A DNA stretch of 10,725 bases from Bacillota bacterium. GTDB taxonomy: Bacteria; Bacillota_E; Sulfobacillia; Sulfobacillales; Sulfobacillaceae. Below, piece after piece: positions 1 through 6,590 of this stretch. A model generated the notes under the pieces. It searched no databases, was not told where the DNA came from, and was given only the letters and a program-made list of their open reading frames with translations. The position numbers and the translations under genes are program-made. Location of the stretch: the NCBI GenBank assembly GCA_021820165.1, contig JAKADW010000041.1:1-10725 (forward strand), written 5' to 3'. Position 1 is the stretch's first letter. Each line of letters opens with the position of its first letter.

Positions 1-555
1 GAGGTTCCGAGTCTTTATCGGAACACCCGAGATGTAGCGCAGCGGCAGCTCTGGCCATAACCGCTCTTCTTCCCGCGGATACACAATGTACGCTTTCCAA
101 CACGACTCCGACCACATAGGAAGCTTCAGTGAGGAGCCTTCCTCAGCCGCCCAACGGGCCATCCAAGGATGTGAGGCCACCCCCGCCTCTAATCGTTGTG
201 CAAACTGTGGAATGACTTCATCGACAAGCCGCCGCCAATCGCCTTCAGAAAGCCGGGGCCATTCCCACCAACCCTCTCGCACGTCCTCCTGAGTAAACGA
301 TGCCGCATGAGCCGCAAGCCACTCGCGAAGGGCTCGACGCGTGCCCTGATATCGCTCTGATTGCCATGGCACCCACACTGCCCCCGGATGGCGCCATTTC
401 ATCTCCGCCAACCCACTTCCGGGACGAATTCCTCGGTCCCATCCGGTACTATCCACGTCAAATACCTGACCGTCACGAAACACCAGATAGTTGTCGAGTG
501 GTCGTTGAAAGCCTTGTGTCGTCAAATGTCCGAGCTTCCAATAAATAATGGCCAT
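1..555 (-). CDS. Trp-rich hypothetical protein, 3' end cut by window edge
   Basis: An open frame of 185 codons runs on the minus strand from the ATG at 553-555 to the window edge with no stop, so this is the N-terminal part of a longer protein. The start is preceded by GAGGG about six bases upstream, and a TATAAT promoter lies about 40 bases upstream. The protein begins MAIIYWKLGHLTTQG and contains about 15 Trp in 185 residues (roughly 8%), many beside charged or aromatic residues (for example GWWEW near residue 90). I see no signal peptide, membrane segment or catalytic motif I can name. It looks like a soluble globular protein of unknown function. The short leader, good ribosome site and own promoter argue that it is real; the shorter frames on the opposite strand are its shadows. 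Two identical dyads flank its promoter, suggesting specific regulation. Confidence 0.72.
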   Translation of the reverse strand, partial: MAIIYWKLGHLTTQGFQRPLDNYLVFRDGQVFDVDSTGWDRGIRPGSGLAEMKWRHPGAVWVPWQSERYQGTRRALREWLAAHAASFTQEDVREGWWEWPRLSEGDWRRLVDEVIPQFAQRLEAGVASHPWMARWAAEEGSSLKLPMWSESCWKAYIVYPREEERLWPELPLRYISGVPIKTRNL

Positions 556-573
556 GCCGATCCCTCGGTAAGT

Positions 574-585
574 AAACTTTTGTTT
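574..585. repeat. AAAC-N4-GTTT dyad, copy 1 (candidate operator)
   Basis: AAACTTTTGTTT is an interrupted palindrome (AAAC/GTTT). It is also the exact reverse complement of the 12-mer at 629-640. It falls just downstream of the predicted transcription start of the Trp-rich gene, where a bound protein would block initiation. Operator function is inferred. Confidence 0.45.
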
Positions 586-593
586 GCATACCT

Positions 594-621
594 ATTATAT
601 CCGTCCAGACAGAAAATACAA
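594..621 (-). promoter_or_regulatory. Promoter of the Trp-rich gene
   Basis: On the minus strand, TTGTAT (616-621) and a perfect TATAAT (594-599) are separated by 16 bases. The -35 matches the sigma-A consensus at only three of six positions, so it may be weak or need an activator. The predicted start near 587 gives a leader of about 30 nt before the ATG at 555. Dyads lie on both sides, at 574-585 and 629-640. Confidence 0.65.
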
Positions 622-628
622 CTCTTAG

Positions 629-640
629 AAACAAAAGTTT
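629..640. repeat. AAAC-N4-GTTT dyad, copy 2 (candidate operator)
   Basis: AAACAAAAGTTT is the exact inverted copy of the 574-585 element. It lies about eight bases upstream of the -35 box of the Trp-rich gene. The two centres are 55 bp apart, close to an integral number of helical turns, as expected for two bound dimers on the same DNA face. The regulator is unknown. Confidence 0.45.
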
Positions 641-648
641 TTAGTGGC

Positions 649-807
649 TCATAAGCCCCGTCCCGATGAAGGTTCACAAAGAAAGAAACTGGCGGGATTC
701 TTACTAATGGCTGGCTCTGGTGTCAGGTGAAAGAGTCTCCAGGAATCTGGCGACCTCAGGGGGAACGTAGCCAACGACCGCGACAATGGTGCGAAGGTAC
801 TCTTAAA
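649..807 (-). other. Open frame without a convincing start, possible remnant
   Basis: Between uraA and the Trp-rich gene a minus-strand frame is open for 52 codons, from after a TAA at 808-810 to a TGA at 649-651. It reads as coding-like text (for example SPDSWRLFHLTPEPAISK) and ends SGRGL. There is no ATG or GTG with a ribosome site; only internal TTG codons are available. It may be the tail of a decayed gene or mobile element, or chance. Nothing else in the 556-891 gap looks like a gene; the rest holds the promoter and dyads at the left and the uraA terminator at the right. Confidence 0.2.
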
Positions 808-850
808 TTAGATGGGCTTCTACCGCCGATAAATACTCAAAGACGCACAA

Positions 851-880
851 AAGCGCCGGGAGACATACCCCCCGGCGCTT
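851..880 (-). terminator. Rho-independent terminator of uraA
   Basis: AAGCGCCGGG (minus strand 880-871) pairs perfectly with CCCGGCGCTT (860-851) around a 10-nt loop, giving a GC-rich 10-bp stem. A TTTT tract, shared in part with the stem end, is followed by GTGCG. The stem begins about 11 bases after the uraA stop. The plus-strand reading lacks a T run, so it acts mainly leftward. Confidence 0.85.
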
Positions 881-891
881 GGTCGCCTCTT

Positions 892-2169
892 TTAGAGAGC
901 CGCCTCTTGAGGTGTGTCAAGTTCAGCGGCATTATGCGTAAAGAACTTGTCGTAGGCCAAAAAGGCGCCATTCAGGATAAGTCCAATCCCCGTGGCCATC
1001 GCCAAGCTAGAAATGGGGAAACGTCCAATCGGGAGCGCTAAATTGCCTACTCCGACGGCCAGGACTACGGACGACAGCACTAAATTGCGACGGTCTGAAA
1101 AGTCGACTTTAGCATCCACAATGGTGCGAAATCCCGAGGCGGCAATGACCCCGAATAGCAAGATGGAGATTCCTCCGATAACCGGAGAGGGCATCGCCTG
1201 CAAGAGTCCCCCAAGCTTCCCGATAAAGGACATTAAAATCGCAAAGATGGCTGCTTCGGCAATCACTTGCGTGCTGTATACGCGAGTCAGCGCTAACACC
1301 CCAAGATTTTCGCCATACGTCGTCGTCGGTGCAGCCCCAACCAATCCAGCCAGAATGGTCGGTATGCCATCACCCATGAGCGAGCGCCCGAGGCCTGGGT
1401 CCTTAAAGAAGTCGCGCTCGGTAATCGAACCGGCCACAAAGAGGTGACCGAGATGTTCAGCGACGGTAACGAACGCCACCGGCGCCAAAATCGCCATCGC
1501 CTGCCAGTTCCAGACGGGATGCACAAAATGAGGCAGTCCCACCCACGGAGACTTGGCAACAATGGACCAATTCACCTGGCCTCGCAAGGCCGCATAAGCG
1601 TAGCCTCCGATCATACCAACTAATACCGGAACCATACCCAGCCGACCTTTAGCCCAAACCATCACGGCGACCGCAATCCCGAGCGTTACCATCGCCGTCC
1701 AAAACGCATTGTAGGAAAAGTGCGTGCCCCCTGAGGCCATGGAAACGGCAGCCGGTGCCAGCGTCAAACCAATCACGACAATTACCGCTCCTACAAATGG
1801 GGGCGGAATAATCTTATGAATCCAATCGCTTCCGGTCCGTTGAATAATTAGCGCTAAGATAACATATAATATCCCGCTACCCACGGCTCCAGCCAATGCC
1901 GCCCCGAGCCCAAGGCTTGCCTTTAAGGCCAAAATCGGTGCAATAAACGCGAAACTGGAACCGAGGTAACTTGGTACCTTAAATTTGGTGCAGAGCAAAT
2001 AGATGAGGGTGCCAATTCCACCCATCATCAAGGCCACGCGCGGGTCCAACCCGAGCAACAAGGGGACTAAAACGGTGGAACCAAACATGGCGAAAGCGTG
2101 TTGCAAGGCCAGCGGAACTGAGGGAAGAAAACGCATTTTTGCTTCGGGAGCAATGGGAAGTTGCATCAT
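892..2169 (-). CDS. uraA: Uracil permease (NCS2 family)
   Basis: A 425-residue integral membrane proton symporter for uracil, of the nucleobase-cation-symporter-2 family. It is hydrophobic almost throughout, fitting the family's 14-segment fold, and is close to the usual length. Family marks are LALQHAFAMFGSTVLVP at about residues 20-36 (with the conserved His24), VAEHLGHL with Glu238 and TYGENLGV with Glu287. The two Glu match the uracil-binding Glu241 and Glu290 of E. coli UraA, and the N-terminal AMFG-TVLVP motif favours uracil over xanthine or urate. The start is ATG at 2167-2169, six bases after GGAGG; an adjacent second ATG could also serve. It is a single-gene unit with its own promoter, a leader hairpin resembling a PyrR site and a strong terminator. 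Uptake supports pyrimidine salvage, and the leader suggests repression when UMP is plentiful. Confidence 0.92.
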   Translation of the reverse strand: MMQLPIAPEAKMRFLPSVPLALQHAFAMFGSTVLVPLLLGLDPRVALMMGGIGTLIYLLCTKFKVPSYLGSSFAFIAPILALKASLGLGAALAGAVGSGILYVILALIIQRTGSDWIHKIIPPPFVGAVIVVIGLTLAPAAVSMASGGTHFSYNAFWTAMVTLGIAVAVMVWAKGRLGMVPVLVGMIGGYAYAALRGQVNWSIVAKSPWVGLPHFVHPVWNWQAMAILAPVAFVTVAEHLGHLFVAGSITERDFFKDPGLGRSLMGDGIPTILAGLVGAAPTTTYGENLGVLALTRVYSTQVIAEAAIFAILMSFIGKLGGLLQAMPSPVIGGISILLFGVIAASGFRTIVDAKVDFSDRRNLVLSSVVLAVGVGNLALPIGRFPISSLAMATGIGLILNGAFLAYDKFFTHNAAELDTPQEAAL

Positions 2170-2183
2170 TATTAACCTCCAAT

Positions 2184-2203
2184 AGGGCTCTCACTGAAGC
2201 CCT
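2184..2203 (-). promoter_or_regulatory. PyrR-like RNA hairpin in the uraA leader
   Basis: On the minus strand AGGGCTT and GAGCCCT form a 7-bp stem (the closing pair is U-G) around the hexaloop CAGTGA. That loop fits the CNGNGA hexaloop of known PyrR-binding RNAs; the stem differs from the Bacillus consensus at several positions but keeps its pairing. Three bases separate the hairpin from the GGAGG of uraA, so a bound protein would block ribosome access. No terminator or antiterminator is present in the leader, so translational control is the likely mode. The match is by eye. Confidence 0.45.
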
Positions 2204-2224
2204 TTAATTGTGGACATCCTTGTC

Positions 2225-2253
2225 ATTATAAGGGGCCACGAATCCTCACGCAA
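2225..2253 (-). promoter_or_regulatory. Promoter of uraA
   Basis: On the minus strand, TTGCGT (2248-2253) and a perfect TATAAT (2225-2230) are separated by 17 bases. The -35 matches at only three positions, but the -10 and spacing are ideal. A start near 2218-2220 gives a leader of about 50 nt that contains the hairpin at 2184-2203. Confidence 0.7.
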
Positions 2254-2268
2254 CATCTTAATGCCCGG

Positions 2269-2289
2269 TGGACCGTCAGAAAAGGTCCA
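2269..2289. repeat. Inverted repeat upstream of the uraA promoter
   Basis: TGGACC (2269-2274) and GGTCCA (2284-2289) are perfect 6-bp arms around a 9-base spacer, about 15 bp upstream of the uraA -35. A second small dyad, CTTGG-C-CCAAG, lies at 2294-2304. Either could be an operator or chance; neither carries a T run. The rest of the 2204-2430 gap shows no gene. Confidence 0.25.
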
Positions 2290-2370
2290 ATTTCTTGGCC
2301 CAAGGGGCTCAAAAAAGTGCGAACCAGGTCACTATTTTTGTATAGCAAGCATAATTCACGGCTCAAGGAG

Positions 2371-2404
2371 AAAGGGCCCCCGCCCACGTCAGCGAAAGCC
2401 CTTT
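2371..2404 (-). terminator. Possible weak terminator of the acyl-CoA operon
   Basis: AAAGGGC and GCCCTTT form 7-bp arms around a 20-nt loop, starting 26 bases after the stop of the hydratase gene. The downstream tract is TCTCCTTG rather than a clean T run and the loop is large, so it is a poor intrinsic terminator. It is, however, the only candidate at the end of the operon. Confidence 0.3.
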
Positions 2405-2430
2405 AGGTGCCAGCTCCCCATCATCCTTCC

Positions 2431-3213
2431 TCAGGAATGCTTCCTGGACGGCCATGTTGGCGGTCGCTTTTCCAAGAAGGCGGCGATCCCCTCCCGAGAA
2501 TCATCGGATAGTGCCACCATGGAGACTAAGTTCTTCAACATTTCCAAGGCTTGACCCATTTCCATATCTTGTGCAAGACGCCAGCCCTCTTTTCCCAACC
2601 GAGCGATAAGGGGGCTTCCCACGCGAATTTCCTCCGCGAGACGGCGTGCCTCACTGAGAAGCTCCGCCTTCGGCACTACCCGATTGACAAATCCCCAATG
2701 ATGGGCTTGCTGAACGTCCACCATCTCCCCGGTAAGCCCCAGTTCTAATGTCCGTCGCGGGCCAATCAGACGGGAAATGGGAGCCGTCACCACCATCGGG
2801 TAAAGACCGATCTTGACTTCGGGCAGTCCAAAACGCGTATCGTCAGCGGCAACTAGCAGATCCACCCCGGCCGCAAGCCCCATCCCCCCGGCCAGCGTGT
2901 ACCCAAACACCGCCCCAATGACTGGCTGAGAAAGACGCTCAAGCGTGCCAATCAAGCGGGCCATCTGGCCGAAATAACCGCGCACGGCGTCTTCCCCGTC
3001 CAGCCGACGAACTTCCGCAAGGTCCGCTCCCGCACAAAACGCACGGTCTCCCGCACCCGTTAAAATCACCACCTCAATGGAGGCGTCCCGCGTAATGTCT
3101 TCGAATAGCGCGATCATTTCCTGGATAGTCTCAGAATTTAGCGCATTGCGGACTTCGGGGCGATTAATCGTGACTTCTGTGACCGCCCCTCGCACGACCT
3201 CAAGGTTACTCAT
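2431..3213 (-). CDS. Enoyl-CoA hydratase family, probable methylglutaconyl-CoA hydratase
   Basis: A 260-residue crotonase-fold protein, the normal family length. In this operon it should hydrate 3-methylglutaconyl-CoA to HMG-CoA, as LiuC or YngF do. The oxyanion-hole segments are FCAGADL (about residues 59-65) and GYTLAGGMGLA (about 104-114). Of the two classic catalytic Glu residues, the second is present (Glu132 in FGLPEVKIGL). The first is replaced by Gly112 in GGMGLA, which, as I recall, also occurs in LiuC-type hydratases. The start is ATG at 3211-3213 with GAGGGG seven bases upstream; an in-frame TTG at 3226-3228 has no such support. Its first eight bases overlap the end of the HMG-CoA lyase gene, implying translational coupling. 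Fold is certain, exact substrate inferred from neighbours. Confidence 0.85.
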   Translation of the reverse strand: MSNLEVVRGAVTEVTINRPEVRNALNSETIQEMIALFEDITRDASIEVVILTGAGDRAFCAGADLAEVRRLDGEDAVRGYFGQMARLIGTLERLSQPVIGAVFGYTLAGGMGLAAGVDLLVAADDTRFGLPEVKIGLYPMVVTAPISRLIGPRRTLELGLTGEMVDVQQAHHWGFVNRVVPKAELLSEARRLAEEIRVGSPLIARLGKEGWRLAQDMEMGQALEMLKNLVSMVALSDDSREGIAAFLEKRPPTWPSRKHS

Positions 3214-4150
3214 TGAGGGACCCCTCAATTCCTACCGGCACCATGCGACCACCAGCCTTGTAGAGACGCGACGGCACCTCGTGTCCGATGACCCCTTCGA
3301 GATATCGGGTGGTCGTCAGCAAGCGCTCTAAATCAATCCCCGTCTTGATTCCCATTTCCGACAGGCAGTAGACCGCATCCTCCGTAGCCAAATTGCCCCC
3401 GGCCCCCCGAGAAAACGGCGAGCCCCCAATGCCGCCAAGGGCCGTTTCAAAACGGGTGCACCCAGCAATCACCCCCGCCAACAGATTGGCCAGTGCCGTC
3501 CCACGGTTGTCGTGGAAGTGGAGCCCCACCCGGATCATGGGAGCGTTCAGGCGAAACGCATGCACCATCTCCGCTACCTGCAAGGGATTGGCCACGCCAA
3601 CCGTGTCCCCTAGGGTAATATCGGCAATCCCCATACTTTCCAACCGAACTGCCAAATCTAATACGGCATTGACGGGGACGCGACCTTCATAGGGGCATCC
3701 GAACGCGGTGACAATCACGGCCGTCACCGGCACCCCTTCCCCGCGTGCCATCTCACAGATCCGATGAAAGCCCCCCAAGGATTCCGACACGGATTGGTGC
3801 ACGTTTTTGTAATTATGAGTTTCACTAGCGGACACGAAGACCATAATCTCGTCCGGTTTACTGCGAAGCGCCCGTTCCGCCCCTTTAGGATTAGGCACCA
3901 GCACTGCGTACGTAACCCCAGGCTTTCGCTCGATACGGGCCATGACCGCCTCTCCGTCCGCCATCTGCGGAAGCCACTTGGGGCTCACGAACGAAGTCAC
4001 TTCAATGTGTTTGAGCCCAGCCGCCGTCAACTGGTTCACCAACGAGACTCGTTCATCCACGCTCAAGACCTTCGGCTCGGCCTGTAATCCATCCCGTGGA
4101 GATACATCTTTGATACTGACCTCTTCCGGCAAATCGGCTCGTTCTAACAT
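3206..4150 (-). CDS. Hydroxymethylglutaryl-CoA lyase
   Basis: A 314-residue TIM-barrel lyase of the DRE-TIM family, which cleaves HMG-CoA to acetyl-CoA and acetoacetate (LiuE/YngG role). Visible residues matching the human enzyme are Arg19 and Asp20 in SPRDGLQ, Glu50 in IEVTSFVSPKWLPQM, Asp182 in LGDTVGVA, the metal ligands His211 and His213 in HFHDNRGTALAN, and Asn253 in GNLATED. The striking exception is the glycine-rich G-loop, GGIGGSPFSRGAGGN. It has Ser244 (codon TCG) where the human enzyme has the catalytic Cys266. The start ATG follows GGGGGG by six bases, and the gap to the carboxyltransferase stop is 11 bases. Everything else indicates a functional lyase; a related acyl-CoA lyase specificity is possible. 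Confidence 0.9.
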   Translation of the reverse strand: MLERADLPEEVSIKDVSPRDGLQAEPKVLSVDERVSLVNQLTAAGLKHIEVTSFVSPKWLPQMADGEAVMARIERKPGVTYAVLVPNPKGAERALRSKPDEIMVFVSASETHNYKNVHQSVSESLGGFHRICEMARGEGVPVTAVIVTAFGCPYEGRVPVNAVLDLAVRLESMGIADITLGDTVGVANPLQVAEMVHAFRLNAPMIRVGLHFHDNRGTALANLLAGVIAGCTRFETALGGIGGSPFSRGAGGNLATEDAVYCLSEMGIKTGIDLERLLTTTRYLEGVIGHEVPSRLYKAGGRMVPVGIEGSLNE

Positions 4151-4161
4151 ACGCGTCCCCC

Positions 4162-5679
4162 CTAGACCGGCGTAACCGGATGGCGCCGGCGACTAAACTC
4201 CCGGTTTTTGTGAGCATAACGCTTTAAGCGCCGAGACAATTCCTCACGCAGCGCCTCCGGCACGATCACTTCATCCACAACCAATTCCGCAGCCAATCGA
4301 CGAATGTCGATGTCCTCTCGATATTCCTGTTGCTTTTCCAGGATAAATGCCCGGCGCTCCTCGCCTTCCAACTCCTGGATTTTGTTGAAATAGACGGCGT
4401 TGACAGCCGCTTCCGGACCCATGACGGCGATCTGCGCTGTCGGCAGCGCCAGAGTCACATCGGACCCGAAAGCCGGACCTGCCATGGCGTAGAGCCCCGC
4501 GCCATAAGCTTTACGAACGATGACACTGATTTTCGGGACTGTGGCTTCGGAAACAGCGGCAATCAGTTTCGCCCCATGACGGATAATTCCTTCTCGTTCT
4601 ACCTTCGTACCAATCATAAATCCGGGCACATCCGCTAGGAAAATCAAAGGAATGTTAAAGGCATCCGAGAGATTGATAAAGCGCGCCGCCTTGTCGGCGC
4701 TATCAACAAAAAGAACGCCCCCTTTTGCCTTAGACTGATTGGCTACAATGCCCACAGGGCTCCCATTAATGCGCGCAAGCCCCGTGAGAATTTCCGGAGC
4801 GAAGAGCGGTTTAATGGGGAACCAACTGTCCCTATCGACAATGCGCTCAATCACCCGATTCATGTCGAAGGGGACATTTTGGTTCTCGGGAATGACCCGC
4901 GTCCAATCCTTCGCCGACGGAGCTAGAGGCTCACGAGTGGGCGGCACAGCTTCCCAGTTGTCCGGCATATAGCGAAAATACTGCTTGCCCCAGTCAATCG
5001 CCTCAACTTCTGAGGACGCCAAGAGGTCCCCAACCCCGCTGACGGTGCAATGCATGCGGGCGCCACCCATTTCTTCCAAGGTCACCTTTTCGCCAATCAC
5101 CATTTCCGCCATACGGGGCGAACCCAAGTACATAGAGGCATTTTTATCCACCATGATGACAATGTCGGTGAACGCAGGAATATAAGCGCCACCAGCCGCC
5201 GAAGGACCAAACAGCAAACAAATTTGCGGCACCCGCCCGGATAGTTTGATTTGATTGTAGAAAATACGTCCCGCGCCCCGACGCCCCGGAAACATTTCCA
5301 CTTGGTCGGTAATACGGGCGCCGGCGGAATCTACCAAATAGAAAATAGGGCAGTTCAAATCGAGGGCTTTTTCCTGAATGCGAATGATCTTCTCGACGGT
5401 TCGTGCGCCCCAGGATCCCGCTTTCACAGTCGGATCATTCGCCATTACCACCACCGTCCTGCCGTCGATGGTGCCGGTCACCGTGACAACCCCGTCGGCG
5501 GCCAAATCCGGTTGCTGATTATTCGCCAAAAGCCCATCCTCCACCCAACCGGGATCCAAAAGGCGGGCGATACGCTCGCGAACTGGAAGCTTCCCTTCTT
5601 GAGGCAGGCGCTGGCGATATTTTTCAGGACCGCCCATGCGGAGCCGGTCCCGCAACTGGGTAAGCTCTTCGGACTTCAC
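4162..5679 (-). CDS. Acyl-CoA carboxylase carboxyltransferase (beta) subunit
   Basis: A 505-residue biotin-dependent carboxyltransferase of the PccB/MccB/YngE type. It moves the carboxyl group from biotin on the carrier to an acyl-CoA, here most likely 3-methylcrotonyl-CoA. Two crotonase-like halves are visible. The N half has the oxyanion segment GPSAAGGAY (about residues 158-166), and the C half has YGAGLYAM (about 392-399) after VPGFMIGTKVEREGIIRHGA. The start is GTG at 5677-5679, six bases after GAGGGG. It lies 24 bases downstream of the carrier gene and 11 bases upstream of the lyase gene. The enzyme also needs a biotin carboxylase, which is not encoded in this operon. Propionyl-CoA or geranyl-CoA cannot be excluded from sequence alone; the neighbours favour leucine breakdown. 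Confidence 0.9.
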   Translation of the reverse strand: MKSEELTQLRDRLRMGGPEKYRQRLPQEGKLPVRERIARLLDPGWVEDGLLANNQQPDLAADGVVTVTGTIDGRTVVVMANDPTVKAGSWGARTVEKIIRIQEKALDLNCPIFYLVDSAGARITDQVEMFPGRRGAGRIFYNQIKLSGRVPQICLLFGPSAAGGAYIPAFTDIVIMVDKNASMYLGSPRMAEMVIGEKVTLEEMGGARMHCTVSGVGDLLASSEVEAIDWGKQYFRYMPDNWEAVPPTREPLAPSAKDWTRVIPENQNVPFDMNRVIERIVDRDSWFPIKPLFAPEILTGLARINGSPVGIVANQSKAKGGVLFVDSADKAARFINLSDAFNIPLIFLADVPGFMIGTKVEREGIIRHGAKLIAAVSEATVPKISVIVRKAYGAGLYAMAGPAFGSDVTLALPTAQIAVMGPEAAVNAVYFNKIQELEGEERRAFILEKQQEYREDIDIRRLAAELVVDEVIVPEALREELSRRLKRYAHKNREFSRRRHPVTPV

Positions 5680-5703
5680 AAATGACCCCTCTTTTCGGTA
5701 TGA

Positions 5704-5916
5704 CTATGCCAGAATGACCAGCGGATCGCCCTCATTCACGAAATCGCCCTCGTTGACGGGGATCTCGTGCACAATCCCGGCACTTTCCGCCTCGATGGGG
5801 ATTTCCATTTTCATGGACTCCATCACGACAACCTCTTGACCGGCTTCCACCGCATCGCCAGGCTTCACCAACACCTTAAAAACAGTTCCCGCCAAGCTCG
5901 CTACCACTGCAGTCAT
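5704..5916 (-). CDS. Biotin carboxyl carrier protein (single-domain)
   Basis: A 70-residue stand-alone biotinyl/lipoyl-attachment domain, matching the compact YngHB type rather than the longer AccB. The biotinylation motif ESMKMEI places the modified lysine at Lys36, midway along the sequence as the flattened beta-barrel requires. The paired hammerhead segments (VKPGDAVEAGQ and VNEGDFVNEGDP) are clear. The start ATG overlaps the stop of the upstream 225-residue gene in an ATGA and is preceded by GGGGAGG seven bases upstream. It should carry carboxybiotin from a biotin carboxylase to the carboxyltransferase encoded next to it. The motif has biotin-type MKM, so lipoylation is unlikely. Confidence 0.93.
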   Translation of the reverse strand: MTAVVASLAGTVFKVLVKPGDAVEAGQEVVVMESMKMEIPIEAESAGIVHEIPVNEGDFVNEGDPLVILA

Positions 5917-6590
5917 TTTGCTGCCTCCCCTTCATGCTCTTCGTTAATCTCAGCCCGAATCGGTAAGGGGCACCACCCACCCTCAGGAGTCCACGGCTCC
6001 ACGTATCCATGGCGCCAATACCCGTCCATCACTTGCGCACCGCGGACTTGAAGGTACCCCTTGGCTACGCGCCATGCCAGGTTCTCGGCCACCTCTAACA
6101 CGAGACCCTCACCCAGGCGTGGTCCCGATCCATCGGCCACAAGGTGTCCCAAAGGCCCCAGCACTCGGGGCGAAAACACCACCAGGCGATCACCCACGGC
6201 CATCACCTGGGCGCCGAACATCCCTACGGGTGCCTGGACGCCAGCAGATCCCCCTTCTTCTGCATCATTTAGCCAATTCACAAACCATAATGAACTCATA
6301 AGACGCCGGATTTGGAAGAGGCGCCACATGTGCCAAGCCTCGTTCACCGCCCAGGGGGAAAAGGCCATGAGCGCGCCCGAAAAGTCGCGGGCCACCAATG
6401 CCGCCTGCTCCAGCGCCACATCGGGCACCGGAAGACGATCGGGCAACGGTCGGTCGCCCACCGCGACGCCGGCATTAGCTACCCAGTCGAGGCGGAAAAC
6501 CATCCCCTGGGAGAATCCCTCAATCCGCCGAGACCAAGCCCGTGGCCAAGCGATTTGACGATGGCGCCGTGGCGATAGGGGGCTCATCAT
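5913..6590 (-). CDS. Conserved-position hypothetical protein in acyl-CoA carboxylase operon
   Basis: A 225-residue protein I cannot assign. It is locked into the operon by ATGA overlaps at both ends: with the dehydrogenase stop upstream and the biotin carrier start downstream. The start codon is doubled (MMSPLSP); a GGGG sits a few bases upstream. The N-terminal 25 residues are Arg-rich. The body has about 12 Trp (5%), a Trp/Met-rich helical-looking stretch around residues 75-105 ([23 protein letters not shown]) and a likely beta-rich C-terminal half ([26 protein letters not shown]). It ends in an acidic tail ([12 protein letters not shown]). There is no ATP-grasp motif, so it is not the missing biotin carboxylase. 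Since it sits where that subunit might be expected, a carboxylase accessory or adaptor role is conceivable, but this is only inferred from position. Confidence 0.75.
   Translation of the reverse strand: MMSPLSPRRHRQIAWPRAWSRRIEGFSQGMVFRLDWVANAGVAVGDRPLPDRLPVPDVALEQAALVARDFSGALMAFSPWAVNEAWHMWRLFQIRRLMSSLWFVNWLNDAEEGGSAGVQAPVGMFGAQVMAVGDRLVVFSPRVLGPLGHLVADGSGPRLGEGLVLEVAENLAWRVAKGYLQVRGAQVMDGYWRHGYVEPWTPEGGWCPLPIRAEINEEHEGEAAK

Noticed and set aside
727..1041. Plus-strand frame of 104 codons starting with GTG
   Set aside because: It runs through the uraA terminator into the antisense strand of uraA and has no ribosome site; it is a chance frame.
783..1131. Direct 13-mer ACAATGGTGCGAA at 783-795 and 1119-1131
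   Set aside because: About one such exact repeat is expected by chance in 10 kb, and the second copy lies inside uraA coding sequence.
2197..2406. 10-mer AAGCCCTTTA at both 2197-2206 and 2397-2406
   Set aside because: Too short to mean much; each copy is explained by its own local hairpin.
3077..6558. Many plus-strand frames of 65-165 codons opposite the acyl-CoA operon
   Set aside because: They are antisense shadows of well-supported genes on the minus strand, lacking ribosome sites and family motifs.
5913..6590. The 225-residue gene as a truncated biotin carboxylase
   Set aside because: No ATP-grasp glycine-rich loop, no biotin carboxylase signature, and clean overlaps at both ends argue against a broken remnant.
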